64,000 nt of DNA from Coptis chinensis (GCA_015680905.1 CM027378.1:15621001-15685000), one strand, 5' to 3'; shown: positions 46,803-60,203, counted from the stretch's first letter. The notes: generated by a model not told the origin, from the letters alone. Made by a program: numbers and translations.

Positions 46803-48078
46803 TACATAGTAAAGAACCTTGGATACACATGCATGTACTAACAATTTTCCTAGGTTCCCTGTAAACTATTGATGTGTATTATATTGGGAGTGAAGGTCCT
46901 TGTGTTGAAGATAATTGAAGAGATTGAAGATCCTTGTAAACTATTGATGTGTATTATGTTCTTATATTTTATAAAGGAGGTTGAAGACCCTTGTGTTCAT
47001 GCATGTGATGTGTGGTCAGACCAAGAAGAGAAGGTATGGAAAGGTGTGCATAATTATTCCATCATAACATCAATTTATTACTATTGCAGTCCATTTTATC
47101 ATCTTAGAGATGTTAAGAGCTACCTATGTTGGGGTCACATTTCCAATACATAATGGGGATCTAGGATTCGTGAGTGGTATGAATATCATAACAAACTATT
47201 TTCACTTATACACTTTGTAATTTTCTTACATGTGTTGATGTAATGATGCAGATTGGATAGGAGGATGAGTTAGACCAAAACTTAAACAAAGAGCAATAGA
47301 GGAATATGAAGACAAAGCTACAAGTTTGAGTTAGCACAAGTTGGCTAGAACTTTGTCATGATAGAAGTTATGATGATGTTGGCTATTATTTTGATGAAAG
47401 GGCATTTTGCGGATTGGAATTCTTAGAACCAAAACCTTTTGATGGAATATCATGAGAAGGTAAGGCAACTCAAAGTAACATCTTAGAGTTTCCATCCAAA
47501 GGCCAATGTGAACTAGCCTTTGGATCTTTGGTTCTTGCTCCTAACAAATCTATTACTCCATCTGTAATAAGTTTTCATTGAATTGCTCCATCCATTGCTC
47601 CAAAATTAAAGAAACAATAAGGAAGAATGAGCGGAAGTCAAGCTTTGATCGTTTATGCACCACAAGTTTGTAATTTTTCCAAGTTATATTCAACTGTCTT
47701 ATTTGTGGATAAGGGACCAAAAACTTAACATTATTGTTGAAAACGGGGCCAAAAACTAAAAAATAATGTAAATGCGAGAGGCCAAAAATCATTGATTCAA
47801 TTCTCCATGTGTTACACTACATCTTTACTTGCCACATGGCTTGCAACTTTCAAAAAAGAAATTTTATTATAATACAAAAATACGAAATTTGAAAAACTTC
47901 TTACTCAAAATTGTATTAAAACAAAATTTCAATGGATTTTCACGTGCAAGTGTGCAACCCTAAAAATAAGGTTGAAGTTAAAAGTTGACTGAGTCAACTA
48001 ACAGAACTCAGGCCAAAAATGAACAAACAACCAAATTGGGGCAAAACGCTGAAATGCTGAATACCCCCTAAAAGAGTG
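46803..48078. other. Intergenic, no gene recognised
   Basis: It includes diverged copies of GAAGATCCTTGTAAACTATTGATGTG-like blocks at about 46860-46995, a minor local repeat. No coding region is supported. Confidence 0.45.
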
Positions 48079-48432
48079 TAAGGGTGGAATTCGAGCTAAA
48101 CAAGCCGAGCTTTACCTTGCTCAAGCTCGCTCATTAATATAATGAGCTTTAAAATTGAGCTCGAGCTCGGCTCATATATTAAACGAAATGAGCTCTGAAA
48201 TGGTTTTTAAACGAGCCAAGCCCCCAAAGCCGAAACGAGAGCCCTCGGTTATTTTACACTATAAATATGCTATTTGAGCTAAACGAGCCGAGCTTCATCA
48301 AACTCATTTGTTACGTGAGAACTTTAATTTGAGCTGAGCTCTAGCTCATATAAGAATGAAATGGCTCGAGCCGAGCTTAAACGAGCCAAGCCCAAGCCGA
48401 GCTCCGAGCCCTCGGCTCAAATTCCACCCTTA
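48079..48432. mobile_element. hAT-type MITE rich in GAGCTCGAGC palindromes
   Basis: A 354-bp element with TIRs TAAGGGTGGAATT and an 8-bp TSD AAAGAGTG at 48071-48078 and 48433-48440. The interior is almost entirely made of short motifs (AAACGAGCCGAGCTT, GAGCTCGAGCTCGGCTC) in both orientations, so it can fold extensively. It has no coding capacity. An 8-bp TSD points to the hAT superfamily. Confidence 0.9.
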
Positions 48433-48440
48433 AAAGAGTG

Positions 48441-49690
48441 GGTCCAACCTCCAAAAGCTATATAATTGAAAATTTTAGTGTTATAGGGTATAGCCCAGCC
48501 CATAATCAAACAAAAGCCCATCAACATTCTTTTGTTTTGATTTGGCTAGGTGGTGTGTAGTGGACCTGCTCTGGGATTAAAAATTTAAAACAAAGCCTGT
48601 CGTGTTTTAGACTTTTAGAACAGTTGGGATTGACTATCAGACTATGTATACCGTTGAATGAAACTCATACGGAGGTCTGTAGATCGAGGGGCACTATCTT
48701 GTTTGTGAATGAAACCAGCGGACCTGGAACTATATCCTACAAACTCTGCAGCTCTAGACAACCATGCATTCCTTGAACTATGTACATACCTTAAGAACAT
48801 GCAAATGTAACCGATGTACTCACTTGAAACATAAAATGCTCAATGGAGTTCAATAGGCATAAGCACCTTTCTTTTCATGTATAACAGTAACTTGTAGATG
48901 ATTCACCTAAATAAAGGGGAGCTTCATTCTTCAACGGTGCAGTTGCTCTGTCGATCCTGCAAGACTTTGTTTGTCTATTTTTCACTACTCAGTTGCTGAA
49001 TTTTCTAACATATATTTGAGAGAGCAATTTAAATTGAGACTATGAATCAAGATCCCTTGAGAATATAAAGGAAATTTAACTTATCATTCTACAGTTTTCT
49101 TTATTGATGACATTTCTAACAATGAACTATATTGGAACAGATCAAAAGTTACACACATCGTTCTCTAAGAGTCATTTCGAACCAGACGCCCAGGAAACCC
49201 AGAACCGGCTATATCAGGAACAACATACAGGCAAGGTTAAGCAGTCCCCAGACCACCATTAGGAAAAGGGGAAGATCCTCAACCAAGCTGCTACACAAAA
49301 AACAATTCAATTACAAGCAATGACTTCAGTGCCTCCAACGGTAGTATCTCGCTACAGTTTTCTCTTAAAGACAAGTGAACTATTTGCCTGTATGGACAAC
49401 ATTTACTCCAATAATGTTTCGGACAAATCTAAAGCAGCCTAAGTGCTAATGGTTAAATCACTTGAACAGAGTTAACACTGCAAGCATTCGTCACACTTTT
49501 TACGTTAGTTGCTTTAGCAATATGTCAGACTGTCTACCTCATGATAGAATGCGTAGGAAGGTGTCAGATCATCTTTGGCATTTGGCATCTTTCAACACCA
49601 TATCTTTCCAATCTCCAGTTTTTACCTGTAACGCAGCATTCTCTTAAATCTCTTTCACCATGTGTCTTAGCCACTGGTTTGTCAGCATTC
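48441..49690. other. Intergenic and 3' region of the J-protein gene
   Basis: No open frame of note. The part adjacent to 49690 is the probable 3' UTR of the minus-strand J-protein gene. Confidence 0.5.
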
Positions 49691-52132
49691 TCAACAGCCT
49701 TCCTCTGGAATTTCTCTGGTTATCTGTTTCTCAGCACCCACCGTCTCCTTTGTTTCTGTCGTTATCTGTTCTTCAGCATTCTCAACCATCTTTCTTCCCT
49801 TGGTTTCTAGAATTGCCTTAACTCCATCATCATCCACAATCAGTACCTCAGCTTCCGTTATCTCCTTTTCTACAGCAGGCTCGACAATCTCTTCTTCCTT
49901 GACTTCCGTAATAACCTGTAGAAGTTCCAAAGGAGTAGCCGCAGGGTCAAGCTCCCGACAACCTTTTGGAGCATCTTGGGCTTCTGAACCCGTAAGCAAG
50001 TAAGAGGGAACCTGATGCGAAAATCTAAACATCTCTTCTCTTGGGATCCTCTTAACTTCCCTAGGGTCCAAGTGCCGGTGGAACACAGTCTTAAAACCAG
50101 CAACCTTAACTAGAGGAGTGACTAACATGCCTTGCTCCTCGTTATACTCATCAATCACCTCCACCATGTCATACTTGTGTATCACTTCATCTGGAGTAAG
50201 TTCGTTCCAATCAGGGGACCAGTTTCGGTACAGGGCCCACACATCGCCCTTACCAGGGAATAAGCGAACAGCCCCACGTGCTCCTTTTGTCCAATTAACC
50301 CTATGTGAGAAAGAGTTGAGTGAATTATTGATTTCATACCTGCCCACTCTGAAATCCCCACATGTTTTCGCAAATCCAGACCCAATCCAATTTAGTGGAC
50401 CCAATTCGCTATTTGTTTTGGAATTGAGCCAACTAATTCGCATCTTAAAAGGATTGCGAGAGATTACGCTATGGATCAAAGCATAATAACGGGGCATCCC
50501 ATCATCATCATCATATGCAGCCCACACTTGGTTATCTCCAAATGATTTTTCAGATCGATCCCGGTCAAAATCATGAAAGTCTGGATCAGGTACACTTATT
50601 GACATGGGATCACGAGCTTCAGTATCCAAATCAACACCTGAAGTGTTAAGTAATTCCTTCTTTAAATGGACCCCTTCATTCAAGTCAACAGACTCAGCCA
50701 ACTTCTGCTGTTCAGTTGAGTCGGTATTCCTTGCAACTGTCTGTGTTTGGCTATCCTTCTGAGCGTCCTTCTCTTTCCTCTTTTCCTTCTGTGTAGCTTT
50801 GCCTGTAGTACTCAAACTCCACTCCATCAACTTTTTCCGAATTTCCCTCTTAGCCTTCTCAGCCAACATATGTCGAAGTTCAAATTGTGATAACTCCCTT
50901 GTACTATTAGGCTTATTAGGAACTGAAGGAACACTAGCCTTGTCCCTGTCAAGACTACCTTGCTTGAAGCCTGCCGAATTAGGAATGCCAGTTTCATTTC
51001 CTGTGGCCATTCTATCTTGTGCATTTCCCCCAAAATGACATCTCGCTTCCTCCTGTATGCTTCTTCTTTTATTAGGCCTCTCTCCTTTCAGATCAGATCT
51101 AGAACCTGCATTAAAGAATCCAGGAGACAAATTACTAGCTGCCCTCTTAGACCCACTTGTCTTCCTCCGAACAACTTGTCTTCTTGCTGCCGCTTGGGCC
51201 ACCTCCCGCTCTCTCTTTACTTTCTCATAAGCCTGCTGAACCACACTGGCTGCTTGAGCAGCAGTAGACGGAGAAGCAGTAGCGTTTCCAGTACCAGTTG
51301 TCTTCGAGAATGGACCCCATTGGTTTGTCTGATTAAATGAATCATGGCCAGTGAACCCTGCAGATGGTATGTTCTTATTTGAAGTATGCTGATTTGATTT
51401 CTGCCGCTGCTGAGAGGAAGGCCAAGGTGCAGATGAACTAGAACCATTTGATGGTGGTGCTGCGGTTTCAAAAGCCAAAAAGGGTTCATGGCAATTGGGG
51501 CATAGAAGGTTACAATTGAGATAGACACGGACATATTCATACTGCATCTTGCATCGATTGCAAGCAGTCCAAAATGTACTGCGCTGTCGAGAAGGAGCAG
51601 CAGTTGAAGGACCCCCACGACTAGCAGTTTTCTGAGCCCCAGACTTGGAGGATGCATTGTTGCTGAAATTATGGAAACCATTTGTGCCAGATGGAACTGA
51701 TGGAGCCCCACCTGTGAATGGCACTTTCCGTAGTCTTGAAAACCTCCTCTGGTCGTACTCATTCCTCTTATTCTTATCAGAGAGCACACCCATCGCCTCT
51801 GAAATCATCTTAAAAGCTCCATCGCCCCCTACTGACTTATTTTTATCGGGGTGAAGCATGAGAGCCAACTTCTTGTACTGCTTCCTTATTGAGTCGTCAT
51901 CAGCCACAGGATTTACACCAAGGATCCCATACCAATCCAGTTCCCCAATTATTTTGTTCTCAGCCGAGAGATACACATCAAATGTCGCCAGCATGTGGGG
52001 AAGACCCTCAAGTCCAGGATACAAATTTTGGGCTTTCAAAGCTAACTTTTTCGCACCTGCAATGTCCTTAGAAGCAAACTTTTTCTCAGCAATTTCCTTT
52101 GCCCTGGTAGCCTCATCTCTATTACACTCCAT
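49691..52132 (-). CDS. J-domain (DnaJ) protein with DUF3444, 813 aa
   Basis: A single open frame of 813 codons. An N-terminal helical region (residues 1-60, MECNRDEATRAKEIAEKKFA) precedes the J domain at about 66-127, with the HPD motif at 94-96 (LMLHPDKNK) for stimulating Hsp70 ATPase. A zinc-ribbon-like segment follows with Cys191, 194, 207, 211 and 214 (CNRC, CPNC). A Ser/Gln-rich low-complexity region and a basic stretch (RRQVVRRKTSGSKR, possible nuclear signal) lead to DUF3444 at about 512-722 (VWAAYDDDDGMPRYYALIHS, VWALYRNWSPDW). The tail is Glu-rich. This is the standard layout of plant DUF3444 J proteins, which act as Hsp70 co-chaperones; the client is unknown. No defect was seen. Confidence 0.95.
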   Translation of the reverse strand: MECNRDEATRAKEIAEKKFASKDIAGAKKLALKAQNLYPGLEGLPHMLATFDVYLSAENKIIGELDWYGILGVNPVADDDSIRKQYKKLALMLHPDKNKSVGGDGAFKMISEAMGVLSDKNKRNEYDQRRFSRLRKVPFTGGAPSVPSGTNGFHNFSNNASSKSGAQKTASRGGPSTAAPSRQRSTFWTACNRCKMQYEYVRVYLNCNLLCPNCHEPFLAFETAAPPSNGSSSSAPWPSSQQRQKSNQHTSNKNIPSAGFTGHDSFNQTNQWGPFSKTTGTGNATASPSTAAQAASVVQQAYEKVKREREVAQAAARRQVVRRKTSGSKRAASNLSPGFFNAGSRSDLKGERPNKRRSIQEEARCHFGGNAQDRMATGNETGIPNSAGFKQGSLDRDKASVPSVPNKPNSTRELSQFELRHMLAEKAKREIRKKLMEWSLSTTGKATQKEKRKEKDAQKDSQTQTVARNTDSTEQQKLAESVDLNEGVHLKKELLNTSGVDLDTEARDPMSISVPDPDFHDFDRDRSEKSFGDNQVWAAYDDDDGMPRYYALIHSVISRNPFKMRISWLNSKTNSELGPLNWIGSGFAKTCGDFRVGRYEINNSLNSFSHRVNWTKGARGAVRLFPGKGDVWALYRNWSPDWNELTPDEVIHKYDMVEVIDEYNEEQGMLVTPLVKVAGFKTVFHRHLDPREVKRIPREEMFRFSHQVPSYLLTGSEAQDAPKGCRELDPAATPLELLQVITEVKEEEIVEPAVEKEITEAEVLIVDDDGVKAILETKGRKMVENAEEQITTETKETVGAEKQITREIPEEGC

Positions 52133-52270
52133 TCGCCCCTACCTCTTTCTCTGTCTGTCTCCTAATTTCTTTTGCAGAAGTATAACCACAACAACACTCA
52201 ACAAGCTCTATTTGGTTGCATCAATCAAGATTCTTCCATACTTCTGAGTACATACATTCCCTCTTCCAGT

Positions 52271-53178
52271 GCCTGAATTATTTAAAAAAGAAGATGAAAA
52301 ATTACTCCGGGAAATGAACACAATGTAATTGGATACAAACAGAATTTATCTAAGTATAACAAACAAAATATAGCTTAACACATGAAGCATAGCATATTAG
52401 GAAATTTAAAGAACTCCAACATGCTAATCATAGCATCTCCAAAATAATTACTAACAATTAGAGATATACCATCTCTTCTAAAGAAAACATCAATGCAGCT
52501 ACTGGATGCTAATGAAGGGAAAATGTGGCATTCATTTGGACAGTTCGAATTTAAGGACTAGCGTCCCCCAACCCACGCACACAGCTGAATTGAACTGACA
52601 ACAACACTTGTAAACACTTAATTACCACTTCATTAGCAACTTTCAAACCTATTAAGAATAATATCAATGACTTTCTAAGGCAGCCAACAACAACACATGC
52701 ATGAAGGCGTAAAACGAAGTCGTTTATTACAGCTTTAAGCAAACAGAATCCAAACAACCACAATGTAATACCCCTACTTCAAATAATAGTGATCATCACT
52801 CATCATCACAGCTCAAATGACAACAAAACTTCCAACAATATTCAGAACGCAAAAAAATCAGTCTTTTTCATCAACAAATCAACACCAGCAACTTAAAATT
52901 CCAACTACACTGATTCAATTGTTTTCAACGTACTAAATTAAAGCTTCTAACGTGATTCTAAACTAACCATAAACTTAAAACTTCAAATTCAACAGAAAAT
53001 TTCAAATACCCACTTGCCTAAATACGAATCAAAGCATAGAATCAACATCAGATCTACAAAAAGCACGTTTTTTTTAACAATTCAATAAGTTAAATTTCAT
53101 TTCGAAATTCCTAATTTCAAGTTTACATACACTACAAAACAACTCAAATTAAAGAGTTTTAAGAAAGAAGAAGTATAC
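52271..53178 (-). other. Probable 5'-UTR intron of the J-protein gene
   Basis: On the minus strand a donor AATAG/GTATAC at 53179/53178 and an acceptor AATTCAG/GCACTGG at 52271/52270 would remove 908 bp, joining a short upstream leader (53179 upward) to the leader just before ATG 52132. A 5'-UTR intron is common in this family. A TATA-like TTTTATATTT with a CCAAT box lies near 53360. All of this is inferred from sequence signals. Confidence 0.5.
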
Positions 53179-53399
53179 CTATTTGAATCAATGAGTCATC
53201 ATGAGAGCACAGGCACCAGCAAAAATTTGTTTTCTTTCTTTTTTTTGAAAAATTCCCAAACAGGACCTTTGGGAAAAAAATGAAAAAACCCCTTGTTGAA
53301 ATTTTGTTTTCCCCAAAACCTAAAAAAATCAGAATTCTAAATCTCAGAGGTGAAAAAATATAAAATGAAATATTGGTTTTTATTATTAAGTACTTTTTT

Positions 53400-55785
53400 T
53401 TTTTTTCCCTTTAGGGTTAACACTTTAACCATACTTTAGTTTAATTCTTTAAATCTAACTATGGTTAGTTTTTAACTCTTGTCATAGGTTTGATTTTTTT
53501 GCAAGTTGCTATTAATGATAATTTTTTTAAAAAAAAAACATAAAATTTAGTATTTTTTTATACATTTTTTTGCTATTTTTTTAAGTACTTACCTAAAGTC
53601 TACCTATACATTAATACATGAAATGGGGCCCACTATTGAAAGTTTGTTGTAAAGTGTAGAGTTTGTGTTAACCATATAAAAAAAAAATCATAATTTATCC
53701 TCAGAAACAGAAATACATTAGTCAATTTCTTGTCCCTAATTCATGTAGGGAGTAGACACTGTTAATAGGTTTGATGTTAATTAGTAGTCCCTTGACTCCT
53801 TGGCGAATTAGTGAGGTTTATGTTGAGAGACTAACCGTGGTAAGAGCGTGTAACCTTACAGATATGTGGTTATGACTAACCAGAGTCTGAGGTTAAGTGA
53901 AACTTACATGGACCACCCATAAAGAGTATCTTATGTGTGATAAAATGTTTTTATGAAATTTATAATTTAATCTTGGGACCCACCAACTTACTAGAATCTT
54001 CCACATCATTATCTTTTTTACAGATTAATTTGTGAAAGTAATTATAAATATATTATTAAATTAACTATGAATAATACCAATAATATATGGAGCTATGATT
54101 TTCCCCTTCTTTTTATTAATCCCAACAATCTATGCTGTATAAATCCTTTGTTTTTTTTTTGTTTTTTTCTTTCTACAATGTATGTATGTATACTTAACAC
54201 TCTCTAACTAGCATTCACTAACTAGCTAGTGCTCCCCGAGTCCCTGCAGCTTTCTTTGTGTTGGTGCTAATGTGCTATAGATGAGGGGCCCTTCAATTCA
54301 GATGGAGCATAAGCATTTCCATAAGTACAGCAAGTATCAGTTAGAACTTAGAAGACAGGTAACCTGTTAATTAGTGTATTTCTTATTGTCTGCTAGAGTT
54401 TGTCTGCTACATCTGTGTCATGCAATCCCAAATAAATGGAGGATTTCTGCAGTCCTTGTGAAGTACAAGTTCGTTGGCATATGGAGTATGTCCGTACGTA
54501 CTACCTAATTTATCTTTTTGTTTTGGGACTGTGTAGGAGTACATAAGCATGTAAGCACAAGTAGGCCGGAGTGCTGATACTCTTGACATTGTCTCGTGAA
54601 TATATGTATGTAGTGCACGAGAAACAAAATCTTTCGTGCACATACTGAATTATGCTGACTCATATATAGTTGAAGTTAGGAATCCAATGATTTATCGTAT
54701 TTAGAAGTCAAGGATCTTTCTCCGCAGACTCCGCATTTTGGGAGCAGCCGATCGAGCAGGGAGCATTTAGTTGTTTGCCTTATATATGTCCGTACTTAAG
54801 TTATTCATGTTGGGGTGGGTGGACTGTCGACGGACATCAATAGTCTCACGTTGCCGAGAGAAGTAGGCACCTAGTACAAAAGTGTGGATCTATAGCATCC
54901 GGGCCTTTTCGGATTGGGTTATTAGAAAGTCATTGCCTATCTTGTTGCTAAAACGAACAATACAGCCAACAGTTTAGGCAACTGGAGCCTGGAGCCTGTT
55001 GTTTAGAAACCTATTTCAGCCAGCATCGATTTGACATGCATATAGCATCCTAGCTCTAAAAAGTTGGTAGAAGCTTAGGCTGATTGGAATGGAATAACTG
55101 GCTTTAAGTTTGTATTTAGCACCTAGCTAGCAAGAACTAGATCGAAGCCTAGAATCCACATACATAAAAAGCACAAATCATGCCAATTAAGTGGCAATCT
55201 TATTTCACCGCCTTATTTTGCCACCTTGAATATGTTATATTGTTATTGAGATGGTAATCTATTCACCGTGAAAATCGTCCTTGCAAAAATTAGCTCATTC
55301 TAATATCTTAGACATTATTAAATATACAGCGGAATGAGGAAATGTGATTATAATGTTGAAATTCTATCTGCAACTTAACGTTACTTTTTGTTTTCCATGT
55401 TTTAAACAAGCGTAGCTACTATTGAATTGCTAGGGCAAAGATGATTGTTAAAACAATAAGTTAGCTGAGCTTTCGCTGGTTAAGTTTGAAGCCATTATCC
55501 AAAGGAGCATCTCCGCCTTGTCCTTGAAGTGCTTTCAAACTCATCTTTTTCTGAGCACCTAAGCTAGTCTGCGGCAAGCTGCAAAAGCACAAAGACAGTG
55601 TTGTGTTCAGAACAAATGCAGCCATAACAAAACGTGCAGTGGCTTCATAGTTCATATTCCTTGGACCTTGGGCATTGTCACACACAGGGATCAGGGCTAG
55701 GAATTTTACCGGTGGATATGATCCAGCGTAAATTCTGATCGAGACATTTCATTACCAGTGGATCCAGCTTAAGTGTGGAATGATT
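53400..55785. other. Intergenic
   Basis: AT-rich. A 74-codon minus-strand open frame at 55685-55461 with a hydrophobic stretch (FVMAAFVLNTTLSLCF) is the only coding-like piece. I do not recognise it and it may be chance. The copia element begins at 55786. Confidence 0.4.
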
Positions 55786-56397
55786 TGTTGGAATCTCTAT
55801 GAGTATTTCGAAATACTAGTGTGTGTGTGCAAAGTGGAGGAGATGAACAAAGTGTGTTCTCTCCATTTTAGTGCATTGTGGATAGTCCCACATTGGTTAA
55901 CCACCACTAGCAAGTGAGGTATATGAGGAATTCCTCTACCATAAGGGCGTGCCCTTAGGGTACAAATGTTTTTGTGTTAGGAGGGAGGACTCACCCAAAG
56001 CCACGCGCACTGAGCCAAGCCGGATCGGGCTTGGGCTTAGTGGGTAGGCTTACCAATTGCCTAAACTTATTTTCTCATATCTGGAAACCGACCGACCTAA
56101 CCTCTATATAAACACGTGCATCGATAGAGAGGTATCCCAAAGACAAGAACTCGACCTCATCCTATTCTTCTTCTCTTCTTCCTATCAGCCGCCTCGATAG
56201 AGAGGTATCCCAAAGACAAGAACTCGACCTCATCCTATTCTTCTTCTCTTCTTCCTATCAGCCGCCAGAGAGAGTTATATTGCTGTTCTAGAGGTTAACC
56301 ATTGAGCGAAATCTTTCCTTAAGGACAGCCTAATCCGCGCCTTGGTTATTACCTGTTAATTCTGTCCTTGTCTCTTTATTGTTTTCTTTATACAACA
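55786..56397 (+). repeat. Copia 5' LTR, 612 bp, with a perfect 73-bp tandem duplication
   Basis: Starts TGTTGGAATC and ends ATACAACA. A perfect duplication occupies 56121-56193 and 56194-56266 (units start TCGATAGAGAGG and end CAGCCGCC). Compared with the 3' LTR it lacks a block around GCTTCAGTAGCAAGTTTCGG and another around GGTAGTATGTTCTACTGC. A TATA-like CTCTATATAAAC lies at about 56102. Confidence 0.92.
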
Positions 56398-56416
56398 AAC
56401 TTAAGGAAAGAACAAG

Positions 56417-59400
56417 ATGTCTACACCTGTTGACACCACGCCAATCAAAGAAACCAATTCTGGAGTCATGGAAGTTACTTTGACTATGAGAGATGTTGCA
56501 CCTCTATTGAATGCTCGCAACTTACCCAATGTGTCAAAGATTGAATCCTTCAATGGTTCACACTTCAAGCCATAGAGAGCAAGGGTGTTCACAGCCTTAG
56601 ATGTACTCAACTATGCAAAGTATCTCACAGATACAGCACCCGTGGAGGATTCTAATGATTTTGAAAGAAATCAAGCTGCTTGGCTCAATGGGAATAAGGT
56701 ATGTCGTCATGCTATTTTGAGTACCTTGTCCAATGAAATTTTTTATATTTATTGTTCAAATAAGAATGCACATGATATATGGGAGAGTTTGAACAAAAAA
56801 TACATAATAGAGGATGCTAGTACTCAGAAATATGCTATTGGGACTTTTCTAAAGTTCCAGATGAGAGAGGATAGAGATGTTATGTCTCAAATCTATGATT
56901 TTCATGTGCTGATTAATGATTTGAAAACTGAGGGTATTGATTTACCCGAAATCTTTGTTGCTGGATGTTTGATTGAGAAACTCCCCGAGTCTTGGAAACA
57001 CTATAAAAATAGTATGAAGCATAAGCGCAAACAGATGACTCTTGAGGATGTGATCATTCACATTCACATAGAGGAAAAGAACAAGACTCGGGATGATGTG
57101 TTGTCTAAGGAATTCCATTCTAAAGCCAATATCATTGAAGGTAATCCCAGCAAATCTAACAAAACCTCTAAAAAGCAGAAGTACAACAAAAATAAGAATT
57201 TCAAGGTCAAAGGCACTTCTTTTAAAAGGAGTGGCACTGGCAATGGAAATTGTTATGTTTGTGGTAAACCTGGACATAGGGCTTTTCAGTGCAGGCACAA
57301 AAAAGACACTAATGATCCTCCCAATGCTAATATAGTTGAGGGAGATGATATTATTGCTGCTGTGGTGTCACAAGTGTTCATGGCCACTGGGAAGAAGAAC
57401 TGGGTACTAGATTCTGGTGCCACCTGCCACGTCTGTGGTGATGTTGAAGCCTTCTCAGACTACATACTAGTGAAAGATGAAAATATCTATATGGGTGACT
57501 CAAGGTTTGTTCCTGTTAAGGGAATAGGCAAGATTCTTCTGAAGTTAACTTCAGGGAAAACCCTTTCACTTAGTAATGTACTTCATGTTCCCCGAGATTC
57601 GCGTAATCGATTTCTCGTGTCCCATTGGGAAAAGTCAAGGCCAAGGTGACTTTTGAGAGTGACAAATTAAGCTTACGACGAAGAGTGAGGGTTTTGTTGG
57701 GAAAGGTTATTGTAATAACAGTGGTCTTTTTATGTTGAATGTACTTGACAACATTATTATTAATAAGAATGAATCTGCTTCTGCTTACTTGCTTGACTCT
57801 TTTAATATATGACATGGTAGACTAGGACATGTAAATGTTTAGTATATGAAAAGAATGAAAGCATGTGGTTTATTGCCTGATATTTCTAATTTTTCTAATG
57901 ATAAATGTGAGATATGTGCTGAGACTAAAGCCACAAAGAAACTTTGCAGAACTGTTTCTAGAGATAAAATTGGATTGCTAACTCTTATTCATACAGATTT
58001 GGGTGAATTCAGAAGTACCATGTCTAGAGGGGGGAAGTTTTATTATATTACATTCATAGATGACTTCTCTAGGTACACCATGGTATATTTACTTAGAAAC
58101 AAGCATGAGGCAGGTGAGATGTTTCTCAATTACAAAGCTGAAGTTGAAAACCAGCTTAACTGTAAGATTAAAAGACTTCGGTCTGATAGGGGTGGAGAAT
58201 ATGAGTCTAACCCCTTCCAGGACTTTTGTGACAAGAATGACATTATTCATGAGACTACTCCACCATACTCTCCTGAGTCTAATGGTGTAGCCGAACGGAA
58301 AAATAGAACACTAAAAGAGATGATGAATGTTATGCTTGTAAGTTCTGGAGCTTCCCTGAACTTTGTGGGGGGAAGCAATCCTATCTGCTTGCCATATACA
58401 GAATAGGATACCCAATAAGAAAACAGGGAATAAGACATCATATGAATTATGGAAAGGTCATGTACCTAACCTGAAATACTTCAAAATGTGGGGGTGTCTT
58501 GCAATGGTTCTTGTAAACGAACCTAAAAAGAGAAAATTGGGACCTAGAACTGTTGATTGTATTTTCATTAGTTATGCTCATAATAGTGCTACATATAGAT
58601 TTTTAGTAGTAAAATCTGATAATAACCTTGTCGATGCTAACACTATTATAGAGAGTAAAAATGCTGATTTTTTTGAGAATTTGTTTCCTTTGAAAATTGG
58701 CATTGAGAGGTTGGTTGCTCCTAGTAAACAACAATCAACATATCCTGAAATTTCTGAACAAGAAATTCGGAAGAGTAAAAGAGACAGAAAATCCACCAAT
58801 TTTGGTGATGACTTTTACATGTTTCTTCTTGAAGATGATCCTGTGACGTATAATGAGGCAATCAATTCTCGAGATGCACCTTTCTGGAAAGATGCTATAA
58901 ACTCATAACTAGATTCGATTATATCTAATCACACATGGGAGATAGTTGATCTACCTCCTGGGGCGAAACCTATACGTTACAAGTGGATCTTCAAAAATAA
59001 ACTGAAGCTAGATGGTTCCATTGAGAAATACAAGGCTAGACTAGTAGTCAAGGGATTCTCCCGGAAAAAAGGCATTGACTATTTTGATACTTATGCTCTT
59101 GTAACTAGTATTTCTTCTATAAGAGTTCTAATGGCTCTCGCTGCTATTCATAATTTATTTATTCATCAAATGGGTGTAAAAATTGCATTTTTAAATGGTG
59201 ATCTTGATGAAGAAATATATATGATGCAGCCTGAGGGTACTATAGTACCAGGGAATGAGCAAAAAGTATGCAAATTGGTTAAGTCTTTATATGGGTTGAA
59301 ACAAGTGCCAAAACAATGGCATAAAAAGTTTGACAGTGTCATGATGTCTAATGGATATCAAATAAATGATGCTGATAAATGTATTTACTTTAAATCTTTT

Positions 59401-60203
59401 GATATGAATACATATGTGATTATTTGTCTATATGTGGATGACATGTTAATCATGAGTCCTAGCCTTGATGTTGTGAGAAACACCAAGATGTTCTTATCCT
59501 CCCAATTTGAAATGAAGGATTTGGGAGAAGCTGATGTGATTCTTGGAATCAAAATTATCAGAAACAGTAATGGCTAACGTTTTCACAAAAGCATTATATT
59601 GAGAAGTTTTTGAAGAAGTTTAACTTTTATAATAGTAAGTCTGTGTCGACACCTTATGAGGCAACTGGTGAACTTCAGAAAAATGAGCAACATAGTGTCC
59701 TTCAGTCTAGATATGCCCAAATTATTGGTAGTCTCATGTACTTGATGAATTGCACTAGACCTGACATTGCTTATGCAGTTAGCAGGTTAAGCAGATACAC
59801 TCATTGTCCTAGCAAGGAACATTGAAGTGCGTTAGAGAGACTAGCCAAGTACTTGAGAGGAACAATGAATTACGACATACGTTTTAGACAAACTCCACCT
59901 GTGATAGAGGGTTATTGTGATGCAAACTGGATATCTGATTCTCATGATATCTAGTCCACTAGTAGTTATATTTTCACTCTTGGTGGAGGTGCAGTCGCTT
60001 GGAAATCTTCTAAGCAGACCTTGATAGCTCGTTCAACCATGGAGTTCGAGCTTATTGCTTTAGATAAAGCAAGTGCTGAGGCTAAGTGGCTTAGAAACCT
60101 CTTGGCAGATCTTCCTATTGGTACAAAATCGCCTCCAACAGTATTACCTATGCATTGGATTTGTCAGTCCGCGATAGCAACGCAAAAAAAGCAAATTGTG
60201 TAA
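56417..60203 (+). pseudogene. Copia gag-pol polyprotein remnant
   Basis: ATG 56417 opens gag (MSTPVDTTPIKETNSG) with a stop at 56573-56575. Then come the UBN2-type gag core, a CCHC knuckle (CYVCGKPGHRAFQC near 57250) and protease DSGATCH (near 57411). A shift near 57600 is followed by integrase with the HH-CC zinc module (HGRLGHVN, CEICAETK) and DDE parts HTDLGEF, RSDRGGEYE and PESNGVAERKN, then a shift near 58370 and a stop near 58906. RT has KYKARLVVKGFSRKKG, AFLNGDLDEEIYM and YVDDM, with stops near 59575 and 59824. RNase H contains CDANW and a stop near 59952. Stops scattered over every domain show long decay. Confidence 0.92.

Noticed and set aside
48079..48432. Repeated short motifs resembling a CRISPR-like or satellite array
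   Set aside because: The motifs occur in both orientations with irregular spacing and are enclosed by a TIR and an 8-bp TSD, so it is a MITE in a plant genome.
50118..52247. Plus-strand open frames opposite the J-protein gene
   Set aside because: They are antisense shadows of a well-supported coding sequence with clear domains.
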